Origin: Acanthaster planci
Taxonomy: Eukaryota > Echinodermata > Asteroidea > Valvatida > Acanthasteridae
Length of the DNA stretch: 64,000 nt
Direction of reading: 5' to 3'
Assembly (NCBI RefSeq): GCF_001949145.1
Contig: NW_019091365.1
Span: forward strand, 1,121,449-1,185,448
Shown here: positions 22,350 through 36,192 of the stretch, in pieces
Position numbering within the stretch: position 1 is the stretch's first letter
Layout of the letters: the number at the start of each line of letters is the position of its first letter
Position numbers and translations under genes: made by a program
Notes under the pieces: generated by a model
What the model was told of the DNA's origin: nothing
What the model saw: the letters and a program-made list of their open reading frames with translations, nothing else
Database searches by the model: none

Positions 22350-23572
22350 AAGCCCCCCTTCCTTGGGATTATGGTCGTGGGACCAAGGATACAAATATCT
22401 TGGCATCACTATTTCAAATGACCTCACCTTGACCAAACAGGTAGAGACCATTTGCCGAAAGTGTCCCAGACTTGCTACTTCATAAGACATACTGTGAAAT
22501 CCAGAAATGCCGGTGTTTTTATACTCAAATTATACTGTTCTCTCTGCAGACCAATCTTTGAATACGGCTCACCTCTTTGGCTACCAGACAACCACACTGA
22601 ACAAAATTCAACACCACTTCCCTAAATCTTGCCTTCCTTACAATGCTGCTATTCCTCTTATTTATCAACGTCCAATCATGCCAAACTTCACTTGCCTCCT
22701 CTGTACAATACTCTACCTCAGCATCTCATTTTGGCGTCACATTCCTCCACAAACAAGTTTCTCTTCCGAATTTTTCCCGCATAAATAACCAGTACTGATA
22801 CTAACACCAGAAAAACCAACGCTTTGTTATTCAAGCATCGGTACGGCTGGACTAACTCTTCCAAATTTTCACCCTCTATTCACCCTCTTTCCTAGATAGT
22901 TTAACTCCTGAGCTTTGACCCCATGTCACATGCCCTTTACAACACTTTTTCCCGACATACGTGTACATGTAGGCCTACCGTTAATATTCCTCCCCTCTTC
23001 CTGCCCGCCAGAAACCAATTATCAAACAGATTTAGCTTCATCTTTCTCAGTATTAAGCACAGTCCTATGTGTAATGCCGTGAAAATTATGGTCAGCATTA
23101 CTTAATTGACAGTTATCGATGTGCTGTTCATATTAATGTTATTAGCTAAATTGGTAGTTTGGTTTATTTCATTTTTCATTCGTTTTCCTACACTGTTCTG
23201 TTACTTACATGTCGTGTCAAAAATGTATTTTATTTTTTCAAAAGAAATTGTTTATTGTGTAAATACACTTTGTACCTCAACCCTAACATTCCTGAATCCT
23301 CCAATTTTAATATGATTTTGCACACACCCTAGGGAGTTGGTGTTAAGATATATATTTATTCGTAAATCTATGTACATCCAGTTAGTTTGGAGAGCCTCTC
23401 CAGAAACTTATTTCTTTAAGGCAATCCAGCGGGATCAAAGTGGATATTGTATATTGTGTGTGTTTGTTTTTGGTTCTTCTTCATTGGTTCTTCTGTGCTG
23501 TTTGTAACTTTGTATTTCTATGTAAATTTTTGGCAGTGATTTGTGTGCATCCCGGAAAATGAAATGAAATGA
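22350..23572 (+). mobile_element. 5'-truncated non-LTR retrotransposon relic
   Basis: At about 22388-22460 one frame reads YKYLGITISNDLTLTKQVET, the conserved block after the reverse transcriptase catalytic core of LINE elements. After a frameshift, about 22497-22590 reads LKLYCSLCRPIFEYGSPLW, the usual next block. The frame is then broken by stops and shifts. The element ends in AAATGAAATGAAATGA (23557-23572), a typical short tandem 3' tail of CR1/Jockey-type elements. The catalytic RT domain, endonuclease and ORF1 are missing, so it is dead and 5'-truncated. The clade is not determined. Confidence 0.85.
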
Positions 23573-26500
23573 GGTAGTCCAGTAAACTGGCCCTAGTCTG
23601 GGGCTAGTCGTTTCCCAGCTTTGACTTCCTTCCGCCGTTGATAATTGCAGGGAAAATACCGTGGATAATAATTTACACGGACCAACTCGTTGGCAGAGTG
23701 GGCATGTACTACATTTACTTACTACTCAACACACAGCAAGAATTTCAATTATACATCCGGTATATATGTTCTTATGGGCCACTTCGTTAAACAACGCCTC
23801 AGTGGGCTACACATGTATTCCTGACACAACAGGTGGTTATCACTTTTTATTGAAAGTTAACATAACCTGTTTATATCGCAAGAGGGCAGTATTTCATTGT
23901 GAGGACTTCGTATAAGCTATGGCAACGTACGTCGTAAAATCAATAAAAGCAAACTTAATTGTGAATGGGTAATGAAATAATGTTAACTTTATAATTCAAA
24001 TTAATTTCATATTGAACGACGTCTATGGTACTTTCCAGCTCTTGCATCTGATATTGCAGCCAGTTTCAACTTCACTATGAAAAACTAACAAAAGAAAGAT
24101 CGGTTGAAGAACATGGGCGCTCATTGTTAGTGCACTGTGTTTCTTTTGTTAGATGTTCGTTGTGTTTGTTGGCTTGCATATTGGCACTTCTGAGCAAATT
24201 AAAAACTTCCTGCAGGGGTCACGCGCACTTTTCCCTGTAGCAGCTGTACACGTTTCTTGCACAGCATGTAGATCTCCATTGACGGAAGTACGAAATACTA
24301 AACATTTTAGGATCGGGATTTAATTTTATAAAAGGTGCAAAAGGCTTCTTTGCAGCAGACTGTATACCCCTAACAAAGACTTTTTTGTTCCTCTTTCCAA
24401 AGCCAGAAAACCCGGAATATTGAAGGTAGTTATAATGCGAAATAGATACATATTATTACGTCCTTTGCATACCTTCAACAGCTGCACATCTTCGAACGAA
24501 AGTGTGAACAAATCGCTCCGATAATGGGTCTTATCTCGGAGTGGTGTAACGGCTAACTTAACGAGAAACAGAGAAAGGGGAAACGGTATGATTAAAAGAC
24601 AAGGGTTTTTTATTCTGAGAAAAGGCATGAACAAAATATGGAAGCCGTCTAAGTGGTTCGATTAGTGCAGCACATATAACAACGGTCACAATTGGCCCCA
24701 GCCGTGTTTTAATACCATGACCTATACCCTGTTTGAATACCGTTAATGTCATTGAATTTTGTGACAGAACTTTTAAGCCTGGCTGATTAACGTTAGATGT
24801 CTAGGCTATGTGGAGATCTGTCAAGATTGTCGTTCCTGGTTTTTTTTGGAGTTGTCGATTTATCAAAATCAGTGGCCTTTATTATGTATATCGCTGGCGT
24901 TTTGAAGTTGTTTGCTGTCAAATATATAATATAATGTAATAACATAATTTGGTTCCATGTCAAAAGAAATGTAAAAGGAAACCCTTTCCCCAGGTTCTCA
25001 AGCTTGAGGTAGGGACTGGGGATTCAGCACGGGTGACCGGATTTATTCTCTCCGTCCCCGCAAAGCGGCAGCCGTTCAGGGGGATGCGGTTCGGTTGTTA
25101 AAACCTCCGTCGACGACAAGGACATCAATTGAGCACCAAAGCTGCATTGTGTTCTTCTCACGCGAGCCCAGTGCGGAGCTCTCGCGGATATGTAGCTGGC
25201 CTATTGTCATTCAGCCTTGCTTGAAGTTGCGTGCGGCGCGCCAGGCTGTGATATCTGCAATCCAGGAACAAAAATCCGATCAAATGGAACCCTCTGATTT
25301 TGAACTGTTCATGGGAGAACTCGGGGGCTTGCGTGTAGAGACCTTAACTGTGCTATATAGAGATGTCTCGATCGCGTGCGAACAGATTGATACAGGGGAC
25401 GAATAAGTAAACAACATGGCTGAGATTCAGGTGAACTGATTGCGAAATCACAGAATTACCCATCAACCAATTAGTTTCTAATCAAAGTAAATCTCCGACA
25501 GATTTTACAGACCACGAGAACACTATCTTTTCAACTATTAATTTAAATTGTCTACCTTTTAACTTGTATGTTTTAAAAAGCCACCGAATTTCATTTCATA
25601 TACCATTTATTGTGAACTTGAATACAGCTTTAGATCATCGGTTAATTTAAAAATAAGCACGCAGTTCAGTTTTTCGAGCAAGCAATAGGGAAAATGTGGT
25701 AACTAAATTTAAAATTTTACCTGGAACATGCAGAAAAGCTAGGAATCAAGCGATCCGCATCGTCACAGAGCAGCAGAATCTATAGGTTGTCATGTCTCTC
25801 GCGACTCAAGCGCATGAATGCGGCCACAAACTTGGTAAAGACGCAGTGCTACGCGGCACACTATCGACAGCTGGAGGTTGGGGGCATCGCGTTGTAGAAA
25901 TAAGTGAAAGGAATGGTTACATGAATTTAACAACAAACAAAGAAAATGGAAATTTATATCACTGTATAGTCCAAAAAGGGTGTGAAATTTCTAAAAGAAA
26001 AATTGGATTGAAATATTAGTGTGTGACAGGTTAATAAATGTATTTTAGTGTTTAGACGTAGTAAACATAGTAGACACGTGTATTTAAAACAGTTGACACT
26101 GCCTATTAAACTTTGATCCGTATGCGCAGTAATTTTGAAAGCGGACAATTCTAACTTGATCGCAAGTGAACGGAGATGAATTAGAATAAGAATCGAGCTC
26201 GGACGTGTCGCTAAGATAGTGTGTCGTAAATGACGCAGTTTCAAAGAATCAAAAAAGTAGTGTCACAGTCAAATTCAACTGAATGTGTTCTTTCATTCGA
26301 ATTTATTCCTGATTAGCTATAAGCAATGATATCACTTTGTTCGCGAGATTTAAGGATTGCGTTAGTGACAAGCTGGTTGATTTCAACAATTAAGCTTGTC
26401 TTCGATTAGGATCTCTATCACTCCGATCTACGTGATGAGGTGACGGCCACAAATGACAGCAGATAGGTCTTGTTCGCGGCGGGCGTAGGAGTAATTAGGC

Positions 26501-27759
26501 CTAATGCGTTACAGTGAATCACTAAAAGTTATCGGCATTTACAGTTACAGCCAATTTTTAATATGTGTTTGTAACAACAGACATTTTTGTATTTTAAGAA
26601 TGGACAATAAAGATATTAATGGGTATATTATAAACAAACGTTTAATGAAGCTGCTTTTGGTTACATTCCCATACACCAGATAGTGTTGCACTTCCTGAAG
26701 TCTGTTCACCTTATGCCCGGATTTTAATGTTCCCAATTCTCAGACCACCTCACCCCTCTTGTCGATCTTTTACTCAAAGATTCTTCATTCTTAATCTTAC
26801 AATTCCACTGTTTTTCTGGAAAATCTGACCCAATTTTGTCGGTGCCCCGGTCGCGTGTCATTATCGTTCCACTAGATAACCGCCGCTTTTGAAGTGTCCC
26901 CACCATTGCTACACTTGATGGTGTTGATTTACCCCGTTTAATCGTGTACACATTAGGGGCTTGCAACAAAAGCGGGCCTCGGTGTTCAAAGAGATAATAT
27001 ACATCTCTCGCAGAGCAACCTCAGTGGTCCTATCTGTCGGCTAAAGTACACGCGGAAATTGATTGTGCAAAGCCAGATCAATCGGCAAGATTGCCCTGCG
27101 GTTTGTCTGGGGATGGTACGGTGGGAATTGAATAATCTCACCATTCTCATCCTGGACACTTATAGACCAAAAAAAACCTTCACACGGACACTTGTAGAGA
27201 GACGCCACTACAGAATGATGCATATCATCATTATGCACACGAATTTTCCAAATTGGGTCTTGCTGTTTTTCCCGTTTCCTTGCATTACAGAACGACTCCC
27301 CAATCTAATTCGAGGCTCAACTTTTCGACCACTCTCTGTGGTCCCCCATATCAACCAATAGTAACGCTGAGATTTATCCCGAGACGCGCTTACTTGATCA
27401 GCGACCAGGAACTATCATCCAGGTGTGGGATTCTCTCGTCCCCAACATCTGACCGGGCTCCGGAAAGGGCAAATGCATAACATACGTTGTTGTGAAGCAC
27501 TTATTGGTCAAAATGCACTTGAAGAGTAGCACTCGTCAAAATTTCCAAATGTAAATCTGACTTGATGTATATGTTTTGACTATAGCAAGAAACCCATTGT
27601 GCCTGTTGCTGTGACGTATTGCTTTCACAAGATTTTGTGAAAGGCATTTGCCCTTACCAGTGCCCCACTGTAAAGGCAGTAATAAGGGCAGTGGGGACGG
27701 GTAGAGGTATTGGACCTCGTCTCTATAGGCATCACTAATGGAACATTGCTACACCGGTA
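23573..27759. other. Intergenic, no gene recognised
   Basis: About 4.2 kb. An open frame at 25095-25406 ends in a fairly protein-like stretch but matches no family I know and has no evident splice partner. No repeat boundaries are clear. Confidence 0.4.
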
Positions 27760-27986
27760 TACACTGTAAAAACTCTGGTGTTAAAATCAACACTTTTTGG
27801 TGTTATCAGAAGACGACACCACAGGGTGTTACTTTAACATCGCTGGTGTTACTTAGCACATATATAAGTGTTACAATGCACTGGAGGGCGTTAAAGGTAA
27901 CGCCAAAACATATAACACCAATGAAAAGTGTTGTGTAAACCTCTGATAACACCCGTGGTGTTAAATTTAACAGCTTTTGCTGTGTA
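27760..27986. mobile_element. MITE-like element with inverted ends
   Basis: The left end begins TACACTGTAAAAACTCTGGT and the right end, read as reverse complement, begins TACACAGCAAAAGCTGTTAA. Both ends then carry GGTGTTATCAGA about 40 nt inside, so the inverted ends are about 45 bp with gaps. The interior repeats GGTGTTA or TAACACC many times on both strands. It is 227 bp and has no coding capacity. A non-autonomous DNA transposon fits best. A TA target duplication is possible but weak. Confidence 0.7.
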
Positions 27987-29708
27987 CTATTCTTATAAAT
28001 CTGCTAATCAGAAAAATAAATAAGTAATTAGCTTTGTGGTCAGAAGTCTGCTGAAAACCGGGAGTGATATTCAGTAGTTTGTATTATTTCTGTTTGATCT
28101 GTTTTTCACAACAGATTTGTGCAATTTTTAAGTTTTATGAAATCGGCTTTAGATTTGATCATTTGGTACCAAAGCAATCCGGTGAGTTTCGAGTTTGATG
28201 GTAAATTATAGAATTTTTTCACAATTTCAGCGTAGAACATTCATTACAGCTTTTTCTCCCCGTAATTATTGTCACTCCACCAGTCCCAGGTGATGTTGAA
28301 CCTACACTGAGTCTAAATTAACCGAAGGGAAGCTCATAAACGTTTGCAAGAGTCTTAAACAAACTTAGGGGCGGTAGAGAGAGGCAGTCCACCAATGTAA
28401 GTCCCATTGAAACAGTGTAAAATCATCAGGGCTCAGTAACAGGCAAACCGACATTCTGAAACCAAAATTAAATCATTGTCTTGTCCCTAATCTTTCAGTT
28501 TCTTTTCAATTTTTGTGGGTTAACTTACTACGTTGTTAATTACTCACACAAAACAAAATCACCCCTCAAAAGTAGTATTTCCAGAGTCTGCATGCAGCCA
28601 TTTCTCAAGTGGTATCCCTCTCCTTTCTCGAACACTTAAGACCACTTTTTAACCGTATTTTATCCACTCTGCTCTCACATGGAAGCCCAAAGAAAAAGAG
28701 TTGATTCTGGCAAAGATTTTCACAATCTGACCGTTATGCGGTGAGTACCAAAAAAGAAAAAAAAAACGCCACTCCCTCCTTTTGTTCCAATTGGAGCGGA
28801 TTGACTCTAGGTCTGCGTTGTAGCCTAAAATGTTCAAAAAGGTTCAAGGAGTCCAAACATTGGCTTTATATTATTGCATCCATGCATGGATAAAACCGTA
28901 TTGAGCAGTGCTCTCAAAAGTAAGGACCTGAAGGTTTATTATATACTGAAGCTTTAAAAGCCTAAAAGATACAAAGCCGGAGTTGAGAAGTGTCAAGATG
29001 TGGGGAATCCAGGGTAGTAGGAAATTTATAGCCTCGTCTCAAGTCCGACTTTGTGTAGTACGCATTCCAGAGTTCGCTGAGTTCGCAGTCGTTGGAGAGA
29101 TACTCAAGTCTCTTTACGACTTATGCCATTTTTTTAATGCTTGCAGAAGATGACCGCGTAAAATGAGCATGTCAGACAAACTTTAATCTTGGCCACGAGC
29201 ATTCTGCTCCATGAGTTGCCTCATAAATTAATAAATTTGCTTAGTAAGTCTATGTTTCAAAGACCTTATTTCGGCCGGGAAGCCATTTTTATGTTTGATG
29301 AATCTAGCATATTCAAAAAATGGGATGATGCCAGAGTGTTTTGGGTTCCAAGCCTCACTTTCATCTTCTTTTGTGACTTAACACATTAATTTATCAAAAC
29401 TTTTAAATTATTCGAAGAACGTAAACTGGCAGCAATATGAATTAGGTTTATTTCGTTGCTATTATTTCGTAATCAGGTTCCAAAATGAAACGTTAACCTT
29501 ACTTCAGTTTAAGATGGCCGACATGAATACAGTCTATGACCCTTCAGCATTGTAGGGACCACGGACATTCCTGTGAAGATTTTGGCCTTGCGTTAATTTA
29601 TGCATAAGGCACCTTATACAGTGTGAAGGAACAAGAGTGTCAGGTATGTAATTCCCAAAAGGACAAGAACTGACATTGTTGTCGTTAAGTTTGTTGGAGT
29701 GCAGGCAA
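27987..29708. other. Intergenic, no gene recognised
   Basis: No exon or repeat that I can support. Confidence 0.4.
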
Positions 29709-29747
29709 GTTTAACCATGGAGGGTTTTCCTTCCTCCATGGTTTAAC
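29709..29747. repeat. Perfect 15-bp hairpin with 9-nt loop
   Basis: GTTTAACCATGGAGG (29709-29723) is the exact reverse complement of CCTCCATGGTTTAAC (29733-29747). The right arm plus two loop bases (29731-29747) reappears inverted as a 17-base identity at 39737-39753. CCATGGAGGAA also occurs near 58533. These may be ends of a transposon family or a recurrent hairpin motif. Confidence 0.8.
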
Positions 29748-31095
29748 ACACGTGGAAAAGGTTCATGCTTCAAGCATTCCTCCATGATTCAAGGTAATTC
29801 TGCACTGGAATAATGTATGGTGGATTTGATAGTCGTCTCGTAAAAAGGTCCATCGGCTCACGGAAAGGTTGGCATATTTCCTCCCTAAGCCAACCTGTAA
29901 AAGAAAAAAATTTCCTCCTAAGAAAGGAGTAGAGGAACTGGAGCACCATAATCCATTCGACCCCTTGTGCGCATCCCATTCTTCGGTTAAAACTGGAATG
30001 CCGAAATGTAAGGGAATCTGACAAAGGCTGTGATTCTTGGTCGCTCAGCGATCGGGGCGGACTTTATCGCCGAGGGCCGACCCCAACACAATACCCCGCT
30101 GTCTAAGCTCGCTTTTGTCGCTTTCACGCAGGTGAAGTTCTAGCGAAAGTCATAAGGCTTCCCGGCGCTAAGTTGGGAATCGGTCAGGCTTTTTGCGTGT
30201 CTGTGTTTCAGTCGGAACTTCTGGGTTTAAATTGGGAACATGCTGCCTGTGAATAAAACAGTCGGGCACGAGATGTTTGGCTTCTGAATATGCTTTAAGT
30301 GATGGCAAATTACGGTTTCTAGACTGTAATTTATGCTAGTTTTAATGTCACTTATTCAGAATTTTGCATGAGTGAAAAGAAAGTAACCTTGCTTTATTGC
30401 GCAAGAGGCGCAATAATGTGACATAGTGAGTTGTTGAATACATTTAAATTTATGTGCAGTAACCCCCTCAAGCTTGTGCTATATACTAGCATGTCCATCG
30501 AACCCTTCCACCATAGTACTGTAGATCATTTATTAAAATGTTAAATCACACGCCAATAACATGCCATATCTTATAGTACACTTTAGAGGCAATAGTACAT
30601 GTATATTGGGCCCCTATATACTGTCGCTGTTGTGTTATTGGCTTGATTTATAGTCTAGTTCCCTGCCCAAAGATTCCCTGACGACTCTTGCTTCTTAGGT
30701 CGCGTTTCGCCCACTGATATAAATAGATATGACGCAAGGGTCAGGGGTCACAATTAATCTGAGAGCCGGGCATTTTCTATTTCATTACAGTGGTGCATGC
30801 TGTATGTGTTGGCATTTGCCAGTCGTCGTCAGGTTCTGATTCTTCCAAGATTCTCCTGTAGGGAGATTACCGAGGAGACCTTCAGTTACATTCTACATTT
30901 CGCCTAGCATTGTTTTCGGCCAAGGCGACCTTCGATTTCAGTGTAAAGCAAAGTCAAATATTTAAGGATCAACACCTGCCATTAGGATGCGGGAGTTTAC
31001 GCTCTACAGCTAGCCTACCTACCCGACCGGGAATAACCGATCATCAACGGTGCCATCCGAATGTCGCGGGGGCTATCCCAGATTAGGGAAAGCCC
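29748..31095. other. Intergenic, no gene recognised
   Basis: No exon supported. A second CCTCCATG word lies near 29790, close to the hairpin at 29709-29747. Confidence 0.4.
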
Positions 31096-31339
31096 NNNNN
31101 NNNNNNNNNNNNNNNNNNNNNNNNNNNNNNNNNNNNNNNNNNNNNNNNNNNNNNNNNNNNNNNNNNNNNNNNNNNNNNNNNNNNNNNNNNNNNNNNNNNN
31201 NNNNNNNNNNNNNNNNNNNNNNNNNNNNNNNNNNNNNNNNNNNNNNNNNNNNNNNNNNNNNNNNNNNNNNNNNNNNNNNNNNNNNNNNNNNNNNNNNNNN
31301 NNNNNNNNNNNNNNNNNNNNNNNNNNNNNNNNNNNNNNN
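31096..31339. other. Assembly gap (244 N)
   Basis: All bases are N. Open frames that cross it are meaningless. Just downstream, TGGAGGACTTCCTCCA (31391-31406) is a perfect palindrome, so the gap may lie in repeat or hairpin-prone DNA. Confidence 0.99.
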
Positions 31340-34300
31340 CCGAACAAGCCCAATATTAGACGGGACGACTTCGGAATATTTCCAGAAAGTTGGAGGACTT
31401 CCTCCAGTCTTGGTCACGTGGACACATTGGGTGATACCGGACCCTTGAGGGTACACCCACGTAAACGGGCCAGAAATATATCCGCTGAGCTCATTAGTAA
31501 ACGTTTTACACTCAAAATATTCTGTATGAGAGAGTCCTGACAGACATGGACTCGGGGAATTGAAGAAATATGGTACTGAACCTCTGGCCTGGTCTCAGGG
31601 CTTCCAATTCTGAGTAATTTGGATGCAATCGGGTCCAAAAGTGGTACTATTTAGCCGTTTTGCAGAGGGGTGCCTTTGCAAAACGGTTTCTTTTCCGGGC
31701 AGTGAAATTTTCTTCATTTTAGGGGTGGTCTGCTTCGGGTGAGAATTTCCCCAAAACTCATCTGTCAACACCACTAGAAATTGAAAGGAAAATTAAAAAG
31801 GACATGTCAAACAACATTTTGCCTGTAAGAGTTGTATTTTTAAGTAATTTTAAAATAAAAGGATTTATCATTGTTGTCTAAGGGAATTTATTAACATGGG
31901 TGCTCCTTTGATTTGTAGAATAGTCAGAATCATTGGGTCTGGTATCCAGACTACTTGATTTGAGGTTCCCGGAATGTCGGTCATCGATCCTTCGTTTCTG
32001 CGCTAATCAAGTTGGCAACGGTTGTCAATTCTCAAGGGAGCTGGCAAGCCTAGTCCAGGCACAATAATATTGCAGTGTTCTCGACGAAACGATTACCGCG
32101 ATCGGCAGACAAACGCAAGGACAGTTCGCCTCTGTTGGGGATAAACAGGTTCTGTTAGTGGCGCTTACAAGTCCTTGTTTGTCCACCCCTTTCTGCCCAT
32201 TCACCTGTTGCGCTAATACAGATGCATATGTTTGAAGAGCATTGTGTAGATTCGGGGGTGGTGTTTGCGTTCGGGTTTTGTTCCCTCCTCCGCCGCCCCA
32301 AGCTATGCATTCCTCTCCCCCTTGTCCACCCAAGGATGTTGAAAAACATACGCCAAGGATGAAGGTCTTGGCACGCAAAGCCGGCAAGTCGGAAGGGGGG
32401 CTACTAAGACGTACCTTCAAACGGGTAGCGCTGGGTGCACTTCAGGCCGAGCATGAAACAAAGTTTTTGGGTACATGTTGTAAAATTCAGGTGCTGGTAA
32501 AGTGATATGTAATTTGCCATCGCAATCAAACTAAATTACATTTCTGAGGTTAGTCGGTTGTCCATTTTTATGAACATTTTATTCTATTATAGTGAGGGGC
32601 TGTTAATGCAACCTGTCGTCAAATGTTACTTATGTTTTGATTTTGTGATGGGACGAGCCCTACAACCACTTGTTCTAGGGTTCCATCGGTAGTCTCGTTG
32701 GTGGAATGTATCCACACGTGAAATATCGACTATTGCCAAGCAACATGCCAAGGTCCTTTCTGAGCAAAATTTATTACCAGGGTCTCGTTAATGTCGGCAA
32801 AAAACAAGCGAGACTGTGACCATTGAAACACAATTTCTCCGTCACTGCATCATATTAAATGCGTTTGGAAACAAAGTTTCATTTTTAAGAGAGTCGTCGC
32901 TTCAGGTCCTCTGCAGACTTGAACTCTAGCTCATGCCGAAATTTCTTGACTATTCATGGCACACAATCGACGTGTAGGCCTAATCACTTTCAAGAGACGC
33001 GCTCACCTTTATCTTAACCTTTACTCTGGCAGGAATGGTGTGACAGAAATAAAGTGTCATGACAGTCTCGGCAATGATCGACTTTGTGTTTTACCCCACG
33101 AGTGTTCCCCGTCACTGTGGTAATTTATAAACAGATATCTGATGCGACAAGCCCACGATTTTGATCGTGTCATATTTTGTCTGACGCGATCAGATCTTAT
33201 ACGTCTGGGGTAATATGTGTGCGTGTCTCTGACCTTTCCTGTACCCCAATTTCAGCTTGATTTCAATGTTGCATTCTGGTACTACATACTCAGTGTATCT
33301 AATACAGACGAGGGAAGGATGTAACCGACGCCTAACAATTCATAAACATCTAAAGTACGACATTTTGCATACCCATTCGCATTTCGGTATTCACAAATGA
33401 ACAAAATGAATACAAGCAAATTATTCCTTTTTGGTACTTGTAGTTTGTCGATCTTTTTCTGTGTCATCGTAAAATAAAATCAGTGCACTCGTCATACACC
33501 TGGACCTCCCTTAAAAAGACTCGTGACACATTTCATTTTAGATGTAAATTATTTGTCTGTATTGGTTAATCATCTGCACAACAGCAGTACAAATTTTCCT
33601 TTTCCCAAAGATTTACAGGCCTGTAAAATGTGTGATTGACGTACAGAGGCAAGCCATTCTACTTGTTCCACTCTGTAGTAATCATTATTAACCTGATCTC
33701 CCTAGAGTACGCAGAATCACACTGAAATCGGAGGGTTTAGCCCTGTTATTAGGGTACAATATCTAATCGTGTCAATATGGACCTATGGGCGGGTACAATG
33801 GGTTCGCTTAATACTATTTAAGAAATTAAATTTAATCATAAACTGTGGTGGCGCTATTTATATAACATCATATGGAGGAATGAACTTGCGAAAGTTAAGG
33901 CGACAGAGTTTATCTATTGCTTTCGTTCTTGTGCCATAGATGGGCGTTAAATGCAGCAGTGACAGTACAAAAGTCTTTTGACAATTATCCACTGCGTCTA
34001 TTAACAATTGATGAAAATTCAACTTTCTGTTGATGAATGATGAAAGTTCAGGTTATGTCATCGGGATTGATTACGGACCATAATTTTTTTTCGTAAAGAA
34101 ATAAGAATATTACATTTTTAAACGGTAGTCGTGGGTTTGCTTTGCGCTAACGAGTTCTTGTTTTCTTATTGATTTATAGAATGATTGGCTCAGCTGTGGT
34201 TGGAATCTTGTTACGTAAGGTTATTCTACAGAATCCGGTGAACGGAGCTGTGATTCAGAAACATACAGATAGCATTGATAATTTGTTTAACATATCAGTT

Positions 34301-35992
34301 CCATGTGGTCTCAGTAGCTGATTGGTCCATCCCTTGCGTAAGAGTTAGCGCGTATTCGTGATGTAATTTTCCCTTATCGACTTGCGTGATTACAAATGAC
34401 CATTGCGTGCGAACCCACTCCAGCTAGTCCCTCATCGTTTGGCTTCGTCTGATATGAGATCTCTCCCGCTGACCATAGCTGACAAGGCACAGGAACTGAC
34501 GGCTTGGAAATCGTTGGGTATCAGTAAAAAGCGTTGATGAGATGAGAGTCCTCTCGACGACTTTGTGCGTCCTCGGAGAAAACTGTTATATAAAGAATGC
34601 TGAAAAGGGTATTAAAATGGTACAGATATTCATTAAGCGATGTGAAAGCTTGTGTTTAAAATGCGAAAAAGAAGACCTTTTCGTTGAGTTTTTAAAATGT
34701 ACGGGATTTTGCGCTAAAATTTTCGAAAGGTTGAGTCCCATACACGCGGGTTAAGCTTGAGAAACCTTAAAACTTTTCTGGTTAAAGTAGCCTACTGATC
34801 GCATAGTACATCATAACATTACGTTAGAGAGAGGGGCCCAACCCAATTTGTCTGTTTAAAGATTTTGCCTTTGAGAAAGACTCCTTTCGAGTCTGAAATA
34901 GAAGATGCTTTATAATGCTACAGAGATTTTATGACTGAATTGTGCACTTCAGGTCAGTCTTTGAAGCAATTATGACGTGCACATGCATTTTCCAAAACAT
35001 ATATTTCACTTTGGTGACATTGTACGGAACCTTACACTATTCCCATCGTACGCGGTGCTTTTAAGACAATTCGAAAGTCTAAAAAAGTTTTGTTGTTGAG
35101 AAACGTGACAGTGATGGGACATAATTGCATTAACCACATCTGTTATTATACTCCATGACTTTCCGCTTTCACTGACCTGCACCCAGTAACTTAACACTGG
35201 AAAGCAAATTGTGATCACTCGTTTTTTGAAGCTCCTTGTCAGTAATTGTCCGTTAATGAAATCATTTTAGTTTAGTTTATCAGTCTCGCAACCCTTGCAT
35301 TTATTTTCGATTTTAGAATTATAGAGGACAGTGAAGTTGAGTGAACTTATTCATTTCATTCCCTTTGCCAGTTCTTGCTCAGAACACGTTCAACACGTAA
35401 GTCATTATTACAGTTATTTTTCGTGACCACGTCCATAAAGTCATTGCATTTAGCACCCAACGATAATCTCAAAGGGCTTGGCCTGATTTGCGCAACAGTG
35501 ACAACCATCGACCCACACAACGAGTATTTATATCACTTAGGATATATATCACGTTTATTACAACCAATAACTGATTCATTGCTACCGTAGGGCTCAATTT
35601 GCCGCTCTATGGGGAACGCACAACCTGAGCGCGAACGATCCGCAATCTATCACGTCACAGGCAGCCTGTTGTGTGGGAACTTTGTAGATGGGAGAAAGTT
35701 ATGAGGTGCAAGGAGTATGTCGATCATTGATCTAGCTTCCCCGGCCTTACGCTGTGGTGATCAAGTTGGTGACTCGGCCGCACTTAATCGAGTATCACAG
35801 CCCATTGCCTTGGATGAAATTGTAGAGCATTTGCACCGCCCATTCAACGTAGCTTGACAGTGCTAATCACTCGGTAGGGTAGTGACTTTGTGCGCACGGT
35901 TTTTAGCCAATTACAGAGCCGGATTACCAGCACCTGCAACCTAGCCCGTGTTTATGTTATGGGATTCCCTTTTCCGAGAGGGGCACGTTTGC
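31340..35992. other. Intergenic upstream of the second P450
   Basis: About 4.6 kb without a convincing exon. I looked for an exon that could supply a hydrophobic N-terminal anchor for the P450 at 36423 and did not find a clear one. Confidence 0.4.
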
Positions 35993-36000
35993 TATAAATA
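35993..36000 (+). promoter_or_regulatory. Possible TATA box of the second P450
   Basis: TATAAATA is a strong match, 423 nt before the ATG. If used, transcription would start near 36025 and the leader would be about 400 nt with several upstream ATGs, or would be spliced. No nearer TATA box is visible. Confidence 0.35.
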
Positions 36001-36192
36001 TGTGAGTATCGAGCCGAGAGTCGATGTGTTCTTTGGAAATCTTCGTAAGTTGAGTTTGTTGGGAGCACTTAAGGATCTCTCTCTGAATGGAAGAGCACTA
36101 TACTCAGACAGTGATGAAGAGACGAGCCACAAAGGCATGAGAACAATTCACGGTATCACCTAGATCAATAACCTAAAGGAGTACGATATAAC

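Noticed and set aside
25030-25140. SINE-like GGTTCGGTTGTTAAAACCTC phrase
   Set aside because: Neither a good A box nor a good B box at the right distance could be placed.
31015-31540. Several frames of 110-160 codons on both strands
   Set aside because: They run through the N gap, so most of their length is unknown sequence.
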